DNA of 64,000 nt from Acanthacorydalis orientalis (taxonomy: Eukaryota > Arthropoda > Insecta > Megaloptera > Corydalidae), in NCBI GenBank assembly GCA_034766995.1, contig CM068325.1, positions 1,113,542 through 1,177,541 on the forward strand, in the 5' to 3' direction. Numbering within the stretch: the stretch's first letter is position 1; every line of letters starts with the position of its first letter. Below are positions 21,356 to 33,639 of the stretch, piece after piece. The position numbers and the translations under genes are program-made. The notes beneath the pieces are model-generated. The model saw only the letters and a program-made list of their open reading frames with translations. It made no database searches and was not told where the DNA came from.

Positions 21356-21960
21356 CACAGACTCCTGGATCCCGTCGTCCGAATTTTCCGCATCTAGGAT
21401 TTCTGTTTCGTCCGTTCTTTTGTCCGGCACGCTCTCCCGGAGGAGGCGTCCGGTCGCGTCTGTGCAGAAGATTTCTCACAGACACATTGGATCCCGTCGT
21501 CCGAATTTTCCGCATCTAGGATTTCTGTTCCGTCCGTGCTCGTGTCCGGCACGGCGTTCCGAAGGAGGCTTATGGTCGCGTCTGTGCAGAAGATTTCTCA
21601 CAGACACCTTGGATCCCGTCGTCCGAATTTTCCGCATCTAGGATTTCTGTTCCGTCCGTCCTCGTGTCCGGCACGCTCTCCCGGAGGAGGCGTCCGGTCG
21701 CGTCTGTGCAGAAGATTTCTCACAGACACCTTGGATCCCGTCGTCCGAATTTTCCGCATCTAGGATTTCTGTTCCGTCCGTTTTTTTGTCCGGCACGCTC
21801 TCCCGGTGGAGGCGTCCGGTCGCGTCTGTGCAGAAGATTTCTCACAGACACCTTGGATCCCGTCGTCCGAATTTTCCGCATCTAGGATTTCTGTTCCGTC
21901 CGTGCTCGTCTTCGGCACGTCCTCCAGGAGGCGTCCGGTCGCGTCTGTGCAGAACATTTC
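21356..21960 (+). repeat. 122-bp minisatellite, second block (unit A, ~5 units)
   Basis: Same unit as at 19,275-20,990, resumed directly after the MITE. The MITE therefore inserted into, or is flanked by, the array. Confidence 0.9.
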
Positions 21961-22157
21961 GGCAAAATGCGAAATGCGTCGGCTCCTGCGACTCGTGTCG
22001 CCGCTCGTGCTCTACAAGCCATACATTTTCACATATTAAAAAAAAGAAAGAAGGAAAGAAACGGAGACACGTACGTTCACGAAACGGCAAAACGGCTTTG
22101 TCCTTCGAAGTGCTTCCCGCACGCCTTGGCGGGCGACGTCGGCCGGAGCGCTGCGGC

Positions 22158-22647
22158 CTAACGATGTAATTTAGGGAATCTCCTGCACCGACAGAGACGG
22201 GCGTCAACGTCGGTTCGCTTCCGCGGACGGACTTCCATTCTCGACGCGGCGACGACGACCGCTTCCGCCGGACGGGCCGTTCGTCGCGCGCGTAGAACGG
22301 AGATCCGTCCGCCGAAACGTGCTCGGCCGATACGATACCTCCGCAGCATACGTCGTTTTGCCGCCTGGTTGTCGAACTTGTCGAGGTTCCGTATGATGTA
22401 GTTCCTGAACCTCGACCTCATACTCCCGGCGGTGCGACCTGAAACGAATCGAAACGTCGGTTTTAAACTCGGCCGGCCAGCCGTCCGAACGCGGATCGGA
22501 CGACGCGCAAGAACGATACGTACTGATCCGATCATCCGTGAGCAGCTCCTCCCAAAAACTGAGACTGTGGATGGCCGGATCGCCGGAGGAGATCCGCCGC
22601 AGCGCATGGTCGAGAAGGATGCGGTCCTCGATATATTTCTTGATCGC
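22158..22647 (-). pseudogene. Rap1-like Myb-domain exons, unit A copy (partial)
   Basis: Minus strand exons 22,647-22,524 and 22,438-22,158 (281 nt, TAG stop). They join across a donor ATCA|GTACGT and an acceptor CGTTTCAG, in the same phase as unit B. The joined frame reads KYIEDRILLDHALRR, then FWEELLTDDRI, then RTAGSMRSRFRNYI, which has the three-helix spacing of a Myb/SANT domain of the Rap1 kind. The frame is open to the stop. The E6 exon has the same length as in unit B but about a dozen replacements in 94 residues. Upstream exons homologous to unit B are missing: 22,700-22,880 is unrelated sequence with an open frame (YSESGTYFRPVYPLLEEF). It is probably a truncated paralogue, though it could be expressed with another 5' end. 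Confidence 0.5.
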
Positions 22648-22954
22648 CTGCAGCTACGAACCGCCGCGCTCTTTCGGAATTCCTCGAGGAGCGGATAGAC
22701 CGGACGGAAATAGGTTCCCGATTCCGAGTAGACGTACCCGTCGACTAGTGTCGGCGCCGAGAAGAACAGCCAGAGGATCGTTTTCAAATGCCCGAGGTCC
22801 CGGTGGTCGGTCACGCGGCCACCGTACGTGATTTCGACTGGAATTTCGACCGAAACGACCGTGGAACTCCGACGGTCCGACCGCTCTCGTACGCAACGCT
22901 CCGGCCGGCGATGGACTTCTATTTATCAAGAAGATTTATTAGAAGATTTATTTG

Positions 22955-23310
22955 TTGTAAGATCTGAACACTGAGATACGAACTGATTATATCAGAGTAT
23001 GTTGTGGCAAAATGCTGTTCTTACAATACTTTTTATTCAGATGGTATCTCATGTGTTGTGATCTCAGTGTTCAGTAAAATATTTTTTTTATTAATTATTG
23101 TAAATTATGTTAGTGGATCTATGTACTGGGTTCTGTATCAAATATATCAGAGCATGTTGTGTCAATATGTCATAGTTTTACTGCCATTAGTTTGGTCAAA
23201 TTGCACTTTGAAAGCCTCATAGCTAGGTAGTGCCACTCACTTCATTATTCCCCTTGCAATCCGTTTGAATTTGTCCAGATTATGTGTACTTAATGATTAT
23301 TAATGAACTT
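22955..23310 (+). repeat. ~200-bp AT-rich monomers (unit A distal)
   Basis: Diverged relative of 15,320-15,710 (shared GTACTGGGTTCTGTA and GATTATATCAGAGT). It matches 39,955-40,300 in unit B closely. A (TA)n tract follows at 23,318-23,372. Confidence 0.7.
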
Positions 23311-23407
23311 TATTTTATTTATATATATATATATGTACGTATATATGTATGTATATATATATATATATATATAATTTACATACATACATGCATATGTATA
23401 TATAACA

Positions 23408-23439
23408 GTCGTTTTTTGACAGCCTTCTTCGTAAACGGC
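23408..23439. other. 32-bp micro-inverted segment relative to unit B
   Basis: GTCGTTTTTTGACAGCCTTC and the following 12 bases are the reverse complement of 40,435-40,466 in unit B, with one mismatch. Left (ATACATGCATAT) and right (TGTTAAAACCTTAT) flanks are in the same orientation in both. Confidence 0.85.
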
Positions 23440-23454
23440 TAACTGTTAAAACCT

Positions 23455-24305
23455 TATTTGATAGCTTATTATTAAATAAGCCTTATTTGATAGCTCATTA
23501 TTTAATAGCTTCATTATTTCCTAGTTTATTTATTACACAGCTTATTTCCTAGCTTAATTATTTCCTAATTTATTTATTACACAGCTTCATTATTTAATAG
23601 CTTAATAATTTCCTAGTTCATTTATTTAATAGATAAATTATTTCATAGCTTAATTACTTCCTAATTTATTTATTACACAGCTTCTTTATTTAATAGCTTC
23701 ATTATTTCCTAGTTTATTACACAGCTTGATTATTTCCTAGCTTAATTATTTCCTAATTTATTTATTACACAGCTTCATTATTTAATAGCTTCATTATTTC
23801 CTAGTTTATTACACAGCTTGATTATTTCCTAGCTTAATTATTTCCTAATTTATTTATTACACAGCTTCATTATTTAATAGCTTAATAATTTCCTAGTTCA
23901 TTTATTTAATAGATAAATTATTTCATAGCTTAATTACTTCCTAATTTATTTATTACACAGCTTCATTATTTAATAGCTTCATTATTTCCTAGTTTATTAC
24001 ACAGCTTGATTATTTCCTAGCTTAATTATTTCCTAATTTATTTATTACACAGCTTCATTATTTAATAGCTTAATAATTTCCTAGTTCATTTATTTAATAG
24101 ATAAATTATTTCATAGCTTAATTACTTCCTAATTTATTTATTACACATCTTCATTATTTCCTAGCTTAATTATTTCCTAGTTTATTTATTACACAGCTTC
24201 ATTATTTCCTAGCTTAATTATTTCATAGATTCATTAGATCATAGCCTAATTATTTCCTAATTTATTTATTACACAGCTTCATTATTTAATAGCTTAATTA
24301 TTTCA
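23455..24305 (+). repeat. TTTATT-rich array, third block with ~200-bp higher-order repeat
   Basis: Same style as the 17.35-18.9 kb array. Here a block beginning TTATTACACAGCTTCATTAT and containing TTATTTAATAGATAAATTAT recurs about every 150-230 bp, so a higher-order period is visible. It is absent from the equivalent place in unit B. Confidence 0.8.
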
Positions 24306-24309
24306 GATC

Positions 24310-24510
24310 CCGACACAGGAGGACGTTTTTTATACTCTTAGAATTTTTACAGCGAGCTGAAAACACTTTATCTTAAGACACAGGTTCATATCTCGACACT
24401 GGGACATTCGTTTAGGCTCGAGAATTTTTACAGCAAAATCCGGAATGTATATCGTAAGACACGGGCTCAGATCTCGACACAGGAACATTCGTCTAGACTC
24501 AAGAATCAGA
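24310..24510 (+). repeat. Diverged 81-bp-repeat monomers at the A/B junction
   Basis: About 2.5 monomers (ATCTCGACACTGGGACATTC; AGAATTTTTACAGC) related to the 9.68-10.43 kb array. They mark the boundary between units A and B. Confidence 0.8.
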
Positions 24511-24562
24511 ATAGAATATTGGAATTTATCGTAGTCTATTGAAACGAGCGAAATCCATTCCC

Positions 24563-24812
24563 ATATATACGAGTATATATATATATACATATGTATAAAT
24601 ATATATATATATATGTATATATGTATATATATATATACATACATACATATATATATATATAAATATGTATACATATATGTATATATATATATACATTTAT
24701 ATATATATATATATATATATATAAATATGTATACATATATGTATATATATATATATATATAAATGTGTATACATATATATATATATATGTATATACATAT
24801 ATATATATATAT

Positions 24813-24871
<59 letters not shown>

Positions 24872-24918
24872 TGTATACATATATGTATATATATATATAT
24901 GTATATTAATATGTATAC

Positions 24919-24949
<31 letters not shown>

Positions 24950-24958
24950 TACGTACAC
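24563..24958. repeat. (TA)n/(TATG)n microsatellite, ~395 bp
   Basis: Alternating TA with GTATAC interruptions. The open frames across it (Tyr-Ile repeats) are artefacts. Confidence 0.97.
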
Positions 24959-24982
24959 ATGGCCGTATACCGACAGACGCGC

Positions 24983-24990
24983 TGACGTCA
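24983..24990. promoter_or_regulatory. CRE-like palindrome, start of unit B
   Basis: TGACGTCA kept although neighbouring bases differ from unit A (GCTGACGTCACGCG here against TGTGACGTCACTCG). Confidence 0.4.
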
Positions 24991-24999
24991 CGCGACCGG

Positions 25000-25941
25000 T
25001 TGATGTTCAAATGTTTCAAGTCGCCATTGTTGTTAGCGCGAGCGGTCGCACGCGCGTCACTGTGCTGCAAATTTCGTGTTTTTGCATGGAAAGTCTCATC
25101 TCCGCGAGTGCAAACTGTCCCTAGAAGACGCACGGACGTGCGAATATTCGACACGCATGGAGTGCGGACGCCGCGTCGTATCGTTTTCGAAGTGTTCCGC
25201 GTTTAAATCCGTGGTGACGCGACGGGATCGTCTCGCCGGCCAAAATGACGCGTCGGTACCGACGCGTGCGTTTGTGTTACCCCGTGCATGTGAGTACTTG
25301 CGTGCGGTTTCGAATTGTTGTCGAATGTGTTTTCAGTGCAGACACACGCACGCACGCAAATATATATATATATATATATTTACACACTCACATATATAAA
25401 TATATATATATATATATATTCATATCCGATATGTGTAGTGTGTAAATCGGATTTGAGAGAGACGGCGGCGTGTCGTGTTCCGCTGAAACGGTTCGAATTT
25501 TCAATCGAAATTCGAATCTGTGCGCGCGTGTGTGTCTGCGGATATTGTTTATTCGAAAATCAATCGACGAACAATTGTGATTTCAGTGCATTTTTTATGA
25601 AACAAACGCATATTTGTTCACAGATTCTGGCGATTGCGGAATCCGCCGTACGTCGCCATCGCCTGCAACTTCAAAGATTGTGGCGTGGGTCAACTGATGT
25701 CGAAAACTTATTTGTGTTTCGACGCTGGGAAAATGTCCGGAGAAGATATCATTGCGGCGATGCGGTCGGACGTCGCCGGCGAACACAGGTGGGTCACGTT
25801 TCTTTTTCTCGACATCACTTTCCCTCAGTTGGCTTTGCCGCAGCGCACGGTATTTAGAAAAATCTGTTGCGCGTTTGGTTGCATAGCGGTCGTAGGGGTA
25901 ATGTGTGTTTTTTTGGCTTGCATATCGGCGTTTCTACTTTC

Positions 25942-25996
<55 letters not shown>

Positions 25997-26640
25997 CATA
26001 TACACTGTGGAATACTTGCAAATAATAACGCCGAACGATCAAATTGCATAGATACGTCGACCGGCCTCCTATAAACTTCTTTGTTCGAACGATCCGTCTC
26101 GTGTTTCAGATCGTCGCCGGCGTCCACCGAGTTCGGTGCACCGGACGAGACTCCGAAGCCCCGACCGTACGGACGTGCGGCTGACCGTCGACGGAGCGAC
26201 GTCGGAGACGCATCCCTGCGGCCGGGGATCAGAATTCGGCCGCAGTATTTCCTGCTTGTCGTACGAGGCGACTAAAAGGACGTGGCGTGTGGATGAGACC
26301 GTGTGCGTGGGCGTGTGTGTGTGCGATGGGCTGTCGTGTATCCGCGTCGCGTTTTCGGCCGGTTCCGCGTTTTTTTTTTGTTGTTTTCCGCTTCGGCAGC
26401 GAATGTTGGTCCGTCGCTTCGTCCCGAAGCGACGAAGATCTGGCACGCGTGTCCAGATCTCGGTTCCGGATCATCGAGGGAACGAAGGACGCTGCTGGCG
26501 TTGTTGGCGAGTACGCGGTATGTTCTTCAGAGTACGAGGAGTGTTTTAAGCATTGTTGTGTTTTATTTTATGTGATTTTCAGCTTGGTCGAAACACGAAC
26601 GTCCTCCCCGTTCCGTTCTTCGAATCCTCGATCAATTCTG
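25000..26640 (+). other. CpG-rich block with candidate spliced transcript (unit B)
   Basis: Copy of 10,475-12,360 with the same four splice-like sites (donor CACAG|GTGGGT ~25,790; acceptor GTGTTTCAG ~26,109; donor ACGCG|GTATGT ~26,518; acceptor TGATTTTCAG ~26,582). (TA)n tracts lie at 25,358-25,420 and 25,941-26,000. Frames differ from unit A, which argues against a conserved protein. Confidence 0.35.
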
Positions 26641-29340
26641 TAGATTTCATTCAAGTTTTCTATATTTGATTTTTTATTTCTTGTAAATCACTTTAGAGCC
26701 CTCGTTCATAATGATTTTCTTTTCACATATAATCTTTAAACTCATTAATTTTGCTTTGAATTTTTCGGATTTAATCCGTAGAAATTTTAACAGACACCTT
26801 GCACTAGTGTTTGATTTCATTGCTGATAATTTTCAAGTCTCTGTCTAGTATTTAATTATTTGTGTATAGATTTAAAGTGAATTAATTTATCTTTGATTTT
26901 TCTAAATTTCAATCGTTTCTGAATGTAAATTCGCCCCCATTTAGATTCTTTTGTGACTCTGTTCCGCTGTCATTTTAGAGTGACGGATGTAGAGTTTCCT
27001 CACTCCTCTCTGTACAGATTACTAGCAGTACCTGCAGCCGAACTGGACTTCGTGTGATTCGACCATTAAGTATCATTGATTTTCGTATAATTTACATGAT
27101 TTTCAGCTCCTCATGCCCCCTCGTACCGTTTATCTTGTTGTAGCAATTGATTGTGTTTTTTTTGTAGAGTCTTTGATCAGAATTCAAATGTCAGGATGTA
27201 GCTTCAAGTAACTGTAGCTTAACTGTTCTCTTGTTGAATTTCACTTTGTACCACGATCGAGTGAGATTTTTTTAAATTTAACCGATTTTCGCATAACGTT
27301 CTTTTGTTTAATTTTTTGCTGATCCGTTTCAAGCATTCGATTAGATTTAGCTTTTGTTTGCATTAATTTTTGAGAGTTGCTCGTCGTCACACTTGTTCCG
27401 GTGGATCGGCGGGGCGATGCGGCATCGTGCGGACGATCGTCGGTTCGCCGTCGACACCGTACTTGTGCCTGTACGCACACTGGGGTGTGGTGCTAGCGCC
27501 GGCAGTAATTCATAGTCGTTGATGTCCACGCATCGTTCAGTCGGAACATCGGCGCGGGTGAGGCGATGAGCCCTCGGCCGGGCCGGGCAGCGTACGTCGC
27601 GCGCCGTCCGGCCGGCAGTCATTCTTCACGAGGGGCCGCCGGGTTTAGCTGTAAATACCTGTAGTTGTGTCCACTTTGAGACACCGAGTTCGTATGTTGA
27701 CAGACAACGGCCCTCTGTGAATAGCACCGGAAAACTGTAAATGTTTTTTAAAGTTCAGCATTTTCATCAAATGTAACTCTCTTCGTGTCAGACGAAGAGA
27801 GTCGATCGAATCAGCAGTCTTTGTCGCGTGCCGTTCGTTAATCTGTCATGTGATGGCGTACGCCATGTCTAATGATTTTCCTTTCCAGCCTAGGTTCTTC
27901 CCAGCAGCGCATCCTGAATTCCTTCTCGTACCGTTCGTCCGTCTATCACGCCGGCTCGGTTCGGTCCGTCGGTTCGCCGGTTCGGTACCCGCTGCCGATC
28001 GCGTTCACAAAAAACGACTCGGAATCGTCCGTCCTTGTCGTTTTTTCAAAAATAACTCCGTATCGCGTCCGTCTAGGACAGAGTGATTTTTCTATATTTA
28101 TTTGTGTGTGCGCGAAAAGTAGTGAAACACCGAGTGTCGTTCGAACGTTCGAGTGCGTCCTCGACCTCCTGTCCAGGTGACCCGCACGGTCGCGCGCGCA
28201 TCGAGGCTCTGCAGGAGGGAGGCACCCGGGAGTGCTTGCTTGCTTCCTGATTATCAGACCGGACGTACGACCGTCCGGCTGTGTATATCAGTACAGTAGT
28301 AGATCCGTTGTGTGGTTCCTGTCCGAGACGGAGATCGAGGCCGAGAGTGGAAAAAGAGCGCGTCGCACTCAATCACAGGTTTAGTATGTCTGTATTTTTT
28401 GCAGGTGAAGAGGGGTTTAGTTAAGCATTATTAGAACTGTTCATTGTCGCGGATATTTTTCGTATGTCAGCTTTGAACCCGCGTTTTTCTCACGTGCTAG
28501 GGGTTTCAGTCGCGCACCGAAAAGGGAGGGACTCGTCGTCTGGAGTAGTCTCGCCTAAGCGCCTAGCGTATAAGAGACGTTGCGACTCCCGACGGTGGAA
28601 CGGCAGGGCATGACTTGCCCCGGCACCCGTGCTGTCGATGCGGGCACTCGCCTCAGTCGTCGTGCTGTTGAGCGATCCCCGCGCCAGCGCTCTTGTCGTT
28701 GAGCGGTCACCGTCCCAGTCCGACCATCGGCCGGATGAAAAGATATCGGCGACGAATGCAGGGCGGCCCGGTCGCCGAACGATCGTGTGTCGGCCGGCCC
28801 GCAGTCCGACGTTTCTTAAAAACGTCCACTAGCTCAGGTCACTCTCGATCATATCCGACACGGACTGTTTTAATCCCTTGACAGTCTGCTCGCAGAGCCG
28901 AGATCGAAAGGCAACAAAAGGGGCTCTGGAATACCGACGCGGTGCGATCGGATCTCATTCCCGGTGGTGTCCCACGCCGGGGTGCGTTTCGATCGCAACG
29001 CGTGTGTTCCGGTTCACTAGAGATTTGTATGTTCGACGGTTTCGGCTTCCTCCGTGGTTTTTTTTAGTCATTTACATTTTGCAACCCGATCCTTCCGTCG
29101 ACCGATCGGGTCACCCCCGCGAATCCGGCACGCTATCGATCCGTATCTAGCTGTGCATAAGAGGACACGTCCCGTACCCGACCGTGGCTAAACTTAGCTT
29201 CAGACAGAGCCTCGGGTGCAAATCAGGACCTGCGGGGTACCGTCGCCACGTTGTCTTCGGACGAAGCGTGCGCTGGGCGGCGGCGGGAGGCCGGCCTCCC
29301 GTCCGTCCCCCATAGGTAGTCCGCAGGATTTAGGATGTGG
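26641..29340 (+). other. Duplicated block, no gene recognised (unit B)
   Basis: 26,641-27,300 is AT-rich and not shared with A. 27,370-29,340 matches 13,000-14,935. It contains the hairpin at 27,777-27,801 and the CGGGAGGCCGGCCTCCCG palindrome near 29,285. Confidence 0.5.
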
Positions 29341-31520
29341 TACGGGTCTTTCAGGTCATCGTGTGAAACTTATCGACGCGGGACGACGCGGGATTCTCGA
29401 CGTGGGATTCAGAAGCGACGAGGTCGCTAGTTGTTTGTGAGTCGGTGTGGTGTTTACGAACAAGTCGTTCGAGCACACACTGAAATGGTAAAAAATATTT
29501 GGTAACAACAGTAAGTGATAAGTAAATGTAAACGAGTGAATGGAAAGACAATGACCGTGACGTATAGACATAACTGAGAGACGGAATGTACGACCAAACC
29601 CGAGACTGACTCGAGACAGAAACGCAGACACGGGACGAACACGAGGGACGGGACTATCAAGTCAGTTCGAATTCGGTTTAGCACTTGGATCTCGACTGAA
29701 CCGCGACACGTTTGTCCATCTCCGTTCTTTTACGCACATGATCACCGGACTCGCCGGTCTCCGACGTCCTGGCTGTGAGTCTGATAAATTCTTCATCGAA
29801 ATAACAGATCGATCGTCTGCGGTCCTCTTCTAGGCCGCTTCACTTAATTCAGAACTCCGGAGTGTCGACGAGGACACTCCCTCATTGTTCACATAAATGT
29901 TTTGTGAATCACTTGTCGAGTTATTCGGATTTCTTGCAAATCTGTCGTCGAATTAAAACGATCCAAGTGCTGGGCCCGAACAGAACGACAGGGAGACATT
30001 CAAGACCGCAACGAATCGACATGAATGAGCAGGAGTGTGCGTTCGTTTTTTATTAAATGAATTTCAGGCCGTCTCCGTCGAATGACAACTCGACGGGGAG
30101 TCGTCGTTTCGTCTGGATATCGAAACGAAACTTATTGAGCGTCGATGAGGACGTCACTCGACATTCATGGCCTTGGAACGACGCCGAAAAAAAGGTGGAA
30201 GTATATTTCTTTAATGTTTACTTCCGACAATCGCCCGTGAATCGTGTCAATGAGGTCTGCGTTCTTTTCAGAGATTTCCTACATGAGACGAAACGTTGTG
30301 TTGAGGAGTTGAACATGGATTCGCTTGTCGATACGAGGTCTCGTCCAGTTCATCATTCAACGGTAATTGATTATAATTAAAGCATCACTGTCACAGATCA
30401 TAATAATGATAATAATAATAATCATCTACAATACTTCCGCACGATCGGCACAAATCTTACGTGGATCGTTCTCCTGTTCTTAACGTTTAACCTGCTTTCG
30501 ATTCGAACAGTCCGCCATCGAAGGGTACACGGGCGATCGATCCGATATCCTTCAATGTTTGAACGATAGAATCCCTGTCTTTATTCACATCCCGACGTCG
30601 ACATTGATTCATTCCAGTTACAAAACAGACACGGATACCGTTCGTCCGTTCTCTCTCCAATAATAATATTTTATTTTCACTCTTCATGGTGTTGGTGTGG
30701 TTGCATACCACGCACCAGGCATAATCGTATTATTATTATTCGTTTCAATTGGTGATATATTGAAAAATATCTGATTTTGCAATTTACTCATACTTATTTA
30801 GATACATTCAATGAATAAATGTACATATATATATATATATATAAATGGTTCTTACTTGATTGAAACGTTGTCTGAGTGTGTTTCCACGAGCTGCCGTCCT
30901 AGCTAGTGAGCTCTGGATGATTAGCCTTGTCTACAGTGGACGAAAGCACATTTGCTACAATTTCAATGTCAATTATCATTTTTCAGACTTGTTCAGTCCT
31001 ATTTGCATCTCAGAAATGTATACGTATGTTGAGAACTCCGATTTAAATAGTCTGTTTTATCTTAACGACCGAAGAGTACAGACAATAATTAGGTTTGTGT
31101 GCAGACAAATATGTCAGACTCGTGTCGCTCGAAAGGTAGATCATCATCGATCGTAATCGTTCGTAGAGTACGATCGACTCAGTGTTTCCAGTTCAGTGTT
31201 AATTAGGCGAATGTTATAATCGGTGTTAAAAATTCGCACATTGATGTGCAAGTAGTTCTACAAGTAACAGTCATGTTTTATCGTTGTATTTTTGCTTGCC
31301 TAAGACATGTAAAATTATTCTATTATTTTATCAAATTGTAACATTAATATACATTAAAACATTTTATTTATCAATTACTCATGCCTATTTACATATATTT
31401 AATTAACGTATGTAAATAATTAGCTTTTTTTTTGTACGTTCGGTTGCATGACACACAGGCTACTTCGACATTTTTAGTTTTAAGTTCTTAATTAGTTAGT
31501 AATTATTTAATTGATTTTTA
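29341..31520. other. ~2.1 kb present only in unit B
   Basis: Breakpoint after GTAGTCCGCAGGATTTAGGA, where unit A instead continues ATTAGGATTAGG. It holds a 107-codon plus-strand frame at 30,057-30,380, opening just before an acceptor-like GAATTTCAG and unlike any family I know; (TAA)n near 30,405; (TA)n at 30,824-30,843; and a diverged copy (31,200-31,420) of the 15.17-15.3 kb segment. I cannot call a gene here. Confidence 0.45.
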
Positions 31521-31573
31521 ATTCATATATGCTTGCATATTCATACATACACACATGTGCCAAAATGTGTGTG

Positions 31574-31628
<55 letters not shown>

Positions 31629-32330
31629 GTATATATATGTATACATGCATATATGTTTACGTCTAACTTCATCTAAATATTTGTAGCAGTTTTGCTAAGA
31701 GTTCGCATATTGGCTTAAAGGCAGTTCTGCTAACATTCAGTCAAAGTTTTTCTCTCTAATTACGTTTGGTTGACTAAAACACGTAATTTAATAGCATTAT
31801 TTCATGAAATTGTAAATACTTCAAAACGTATTTGTTTCATCAATTACACATGCCCATTTGCATATATTTAATTAATATATGTAAATAATTACCTTTTTTG
31901 TTCAGTTCAGATTCAGATGTTCACGTTTGATTCAGATGTCATTTCATGAGTTGTGATCTGTGTTCAGTAATAATTTCTTTTATTAATTATTATCAACGAT
32001 GTTAAAATATCTGAGTACTAAGATACATACTGATTATATCAGAGTGTTTTGTGGTAAATTGCTGTTCAAATCTAGCATGAAATGGGCCCTTTTGTATCAA
32101 TCGAAATAAAAGATGACGTTTGGTTCAGATATCATTCCATGTGTTGTTGTTTCAGTGTTCATTGATATATTTTTTTATTAATTCTCGTCAGTTATGTTGG
32201 AGGATCCGAGTACTGGGTTCTGTACTAAATACATCTGAGCATGTGGTGTCAATATTTCATAAAAATCGAGCGAAGAAATCGTCCTGTATGTCCGTGATAA
32301 CTTTTAATTGAGATGGAAATATTTATATGT
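31521..32330 (+). repeat. AT-rich block with ~200-bp monomers (unit B)
   Basis: Near-identical to 14,960-15,725 apart from (TA)n/(GTATA)n expansion at 31,570-31,650. Confidence 0.8.
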
Positions 32331-32331
32331 C

Positions 32332-32446
<115 letters not shown>

Positions 32447-33139
32447 TTGCATAAAATCAAAATAATCAAGTAGTCAAGTTAGTTTCTATTGGTTTTACTA
32501 GCATTGGTTCTGGAACGTTCGACCGTAAATGTGTTTCAGAACCACTAGTGTAACGTCGAGCTGTTACGCGGGCACACGGCATCACGACGACATTGAGACG
32601 GAAGATCGCGCACGCCTGCAGGGCGTATACTGTCTCTCGCTCGGAAACGTACGACGTTCGTTTGTTACCTAAACGTTTTCGGCGCGACGCGCATACGAGA
32701 CCCGTTACCGAACGCCGGCGTTCATGTCGCTTCGGCGATTCGAAGCGATTGCGTAAGTCTGTTTCAGATTCACTTTTCGAACGTTACGAGACCGCTCCGT
32801 GCATGGGAATAAATAGCGGCCGGCCGGCCGCGACGATCTCAGTTCGAAAGCGTCGGTCGTCGGCGTCGGTTGTTCGTCCATACGCTATCGAAGTTCACGT
32901 TCGCTTTGTTCGTCGTTTTCTATAGTTTCGATTGTCGCCGAATCCGTTCGTACGCTACTTGTTGTCAATCGTGTTCTATATCTCGTTTTGTATCGGTCAC
33001 AACTGCGTGACGGACCGCCACGGGCAAGTGTTAACGTTTCGCTTTTACTGTCGCCAAATGTCTGTAAGATGCGAGTGGGCCGGATGTGAATTACACTAAA
33101 GTGAGGAACAATCGTGCGGTTTAGTTTATAATACACGAA

Positions 33140-33600
33140 CGAAGAGGACGAAGTGATTCTCTCCGCCGCCACGACCTCGACACTCGACGTCGCAGCGACG
33201 ACCTCCTCGTCCGACGTAGACGCCCGGATCCCGTCGTTCGAGGTCGCCGCCTCCAGGACCTCTGTTCCGTCCGCGCGCAATCATCGAAAATCGTGGAAAG
33301 AATCCCGGCGAGAGGCGATCGAACGCCCATTCGGACGGCGCACAGCAATGTACATTTTTTGACTTTCGCTTTCGAAGACGATCACGAACGTAACGACGTC
33401 TAGAAAACTTCGAAGAAGATCCGTCGCGCCGGACAATTCAGCGCCCTCTCTGACGATCCGTAACATTTCACGTTTCGCCGACGCTCGCCTATGATCGCTT
33501 TGAACGAACGCCGCGAAACCGTTGAGTTCTATCCACGGTCGCGGTCGATCGTCGTACGATGACAACGTCGTCGATCCGTCATTCGTCTCGAGCTTACATA
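33140..33600 (-). pseudogene. BRCT-like fragment plus acidic linker (unit B)
   Basis: Minus strand counterpart of 16,445-16,870. It keeps GFAAFVQSDHRRASAKREML, the FVIVFESESQKMYIAV strand and the same in-frame TGA (~33,283), then ADGTEVLEAATSNDGIRAST. A ~45-bp deletion relative to unit A removed the CCCTTTTCAG acceptor, so the frame now runs into upstream sequence (DSKNLCKLE...). Several replacements relative to A and the lost acceptor suggest decay. BRCT assignment is inferred from pattern only. Confidence 0.4.
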
Positions 33601-33639
33601 AATTCTTGCTATCCGACAACGGGCGTTATTCGGCGTCTG

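Larger units (their letters stand above)
10441..24300 (+). repeat. Unit A of a ~15-kb tandem macrorepeat
   Basis: Collinear with 24,959-41,150. Matching landmarks (A/B): CRE-like TGACGTCA 10,464/24,983; AGTATTTCCTGCTTGTCGTA ~11,960/~26,242; CTCTCTTCGTGTCAGACGAA 13,390/27,777; TATATAA box 17,029/33,676; splice donor after GGGATGTCGTACAG 17,350/33,997; acceptor ATTCGCAG 18,898/36,538; Myb-like exons 22,158-22,647/37,800-38,284; CTCCGGCCGGCG ~22,893/~39,878. Large parts look more than 95% identical by eye, with unit-specific indels and different array lengths. Confidence 0.93.

Noticed and set aside
22654..22929. Minus-strand frame upstream of the unit A Myb exon as a BRCT domain (YSESGTYFRPVYPLLEEF)
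   Set aside because: No BRCT pattern, no in-phase donor to the Myb exon, and no counterpart in unit B.
24330..25000. Tyr-Ile-repeat open frames of 87-162 codons
   Set aside because: Translations of a (TA)n/(TATG)n microsatellite; no coding signal.
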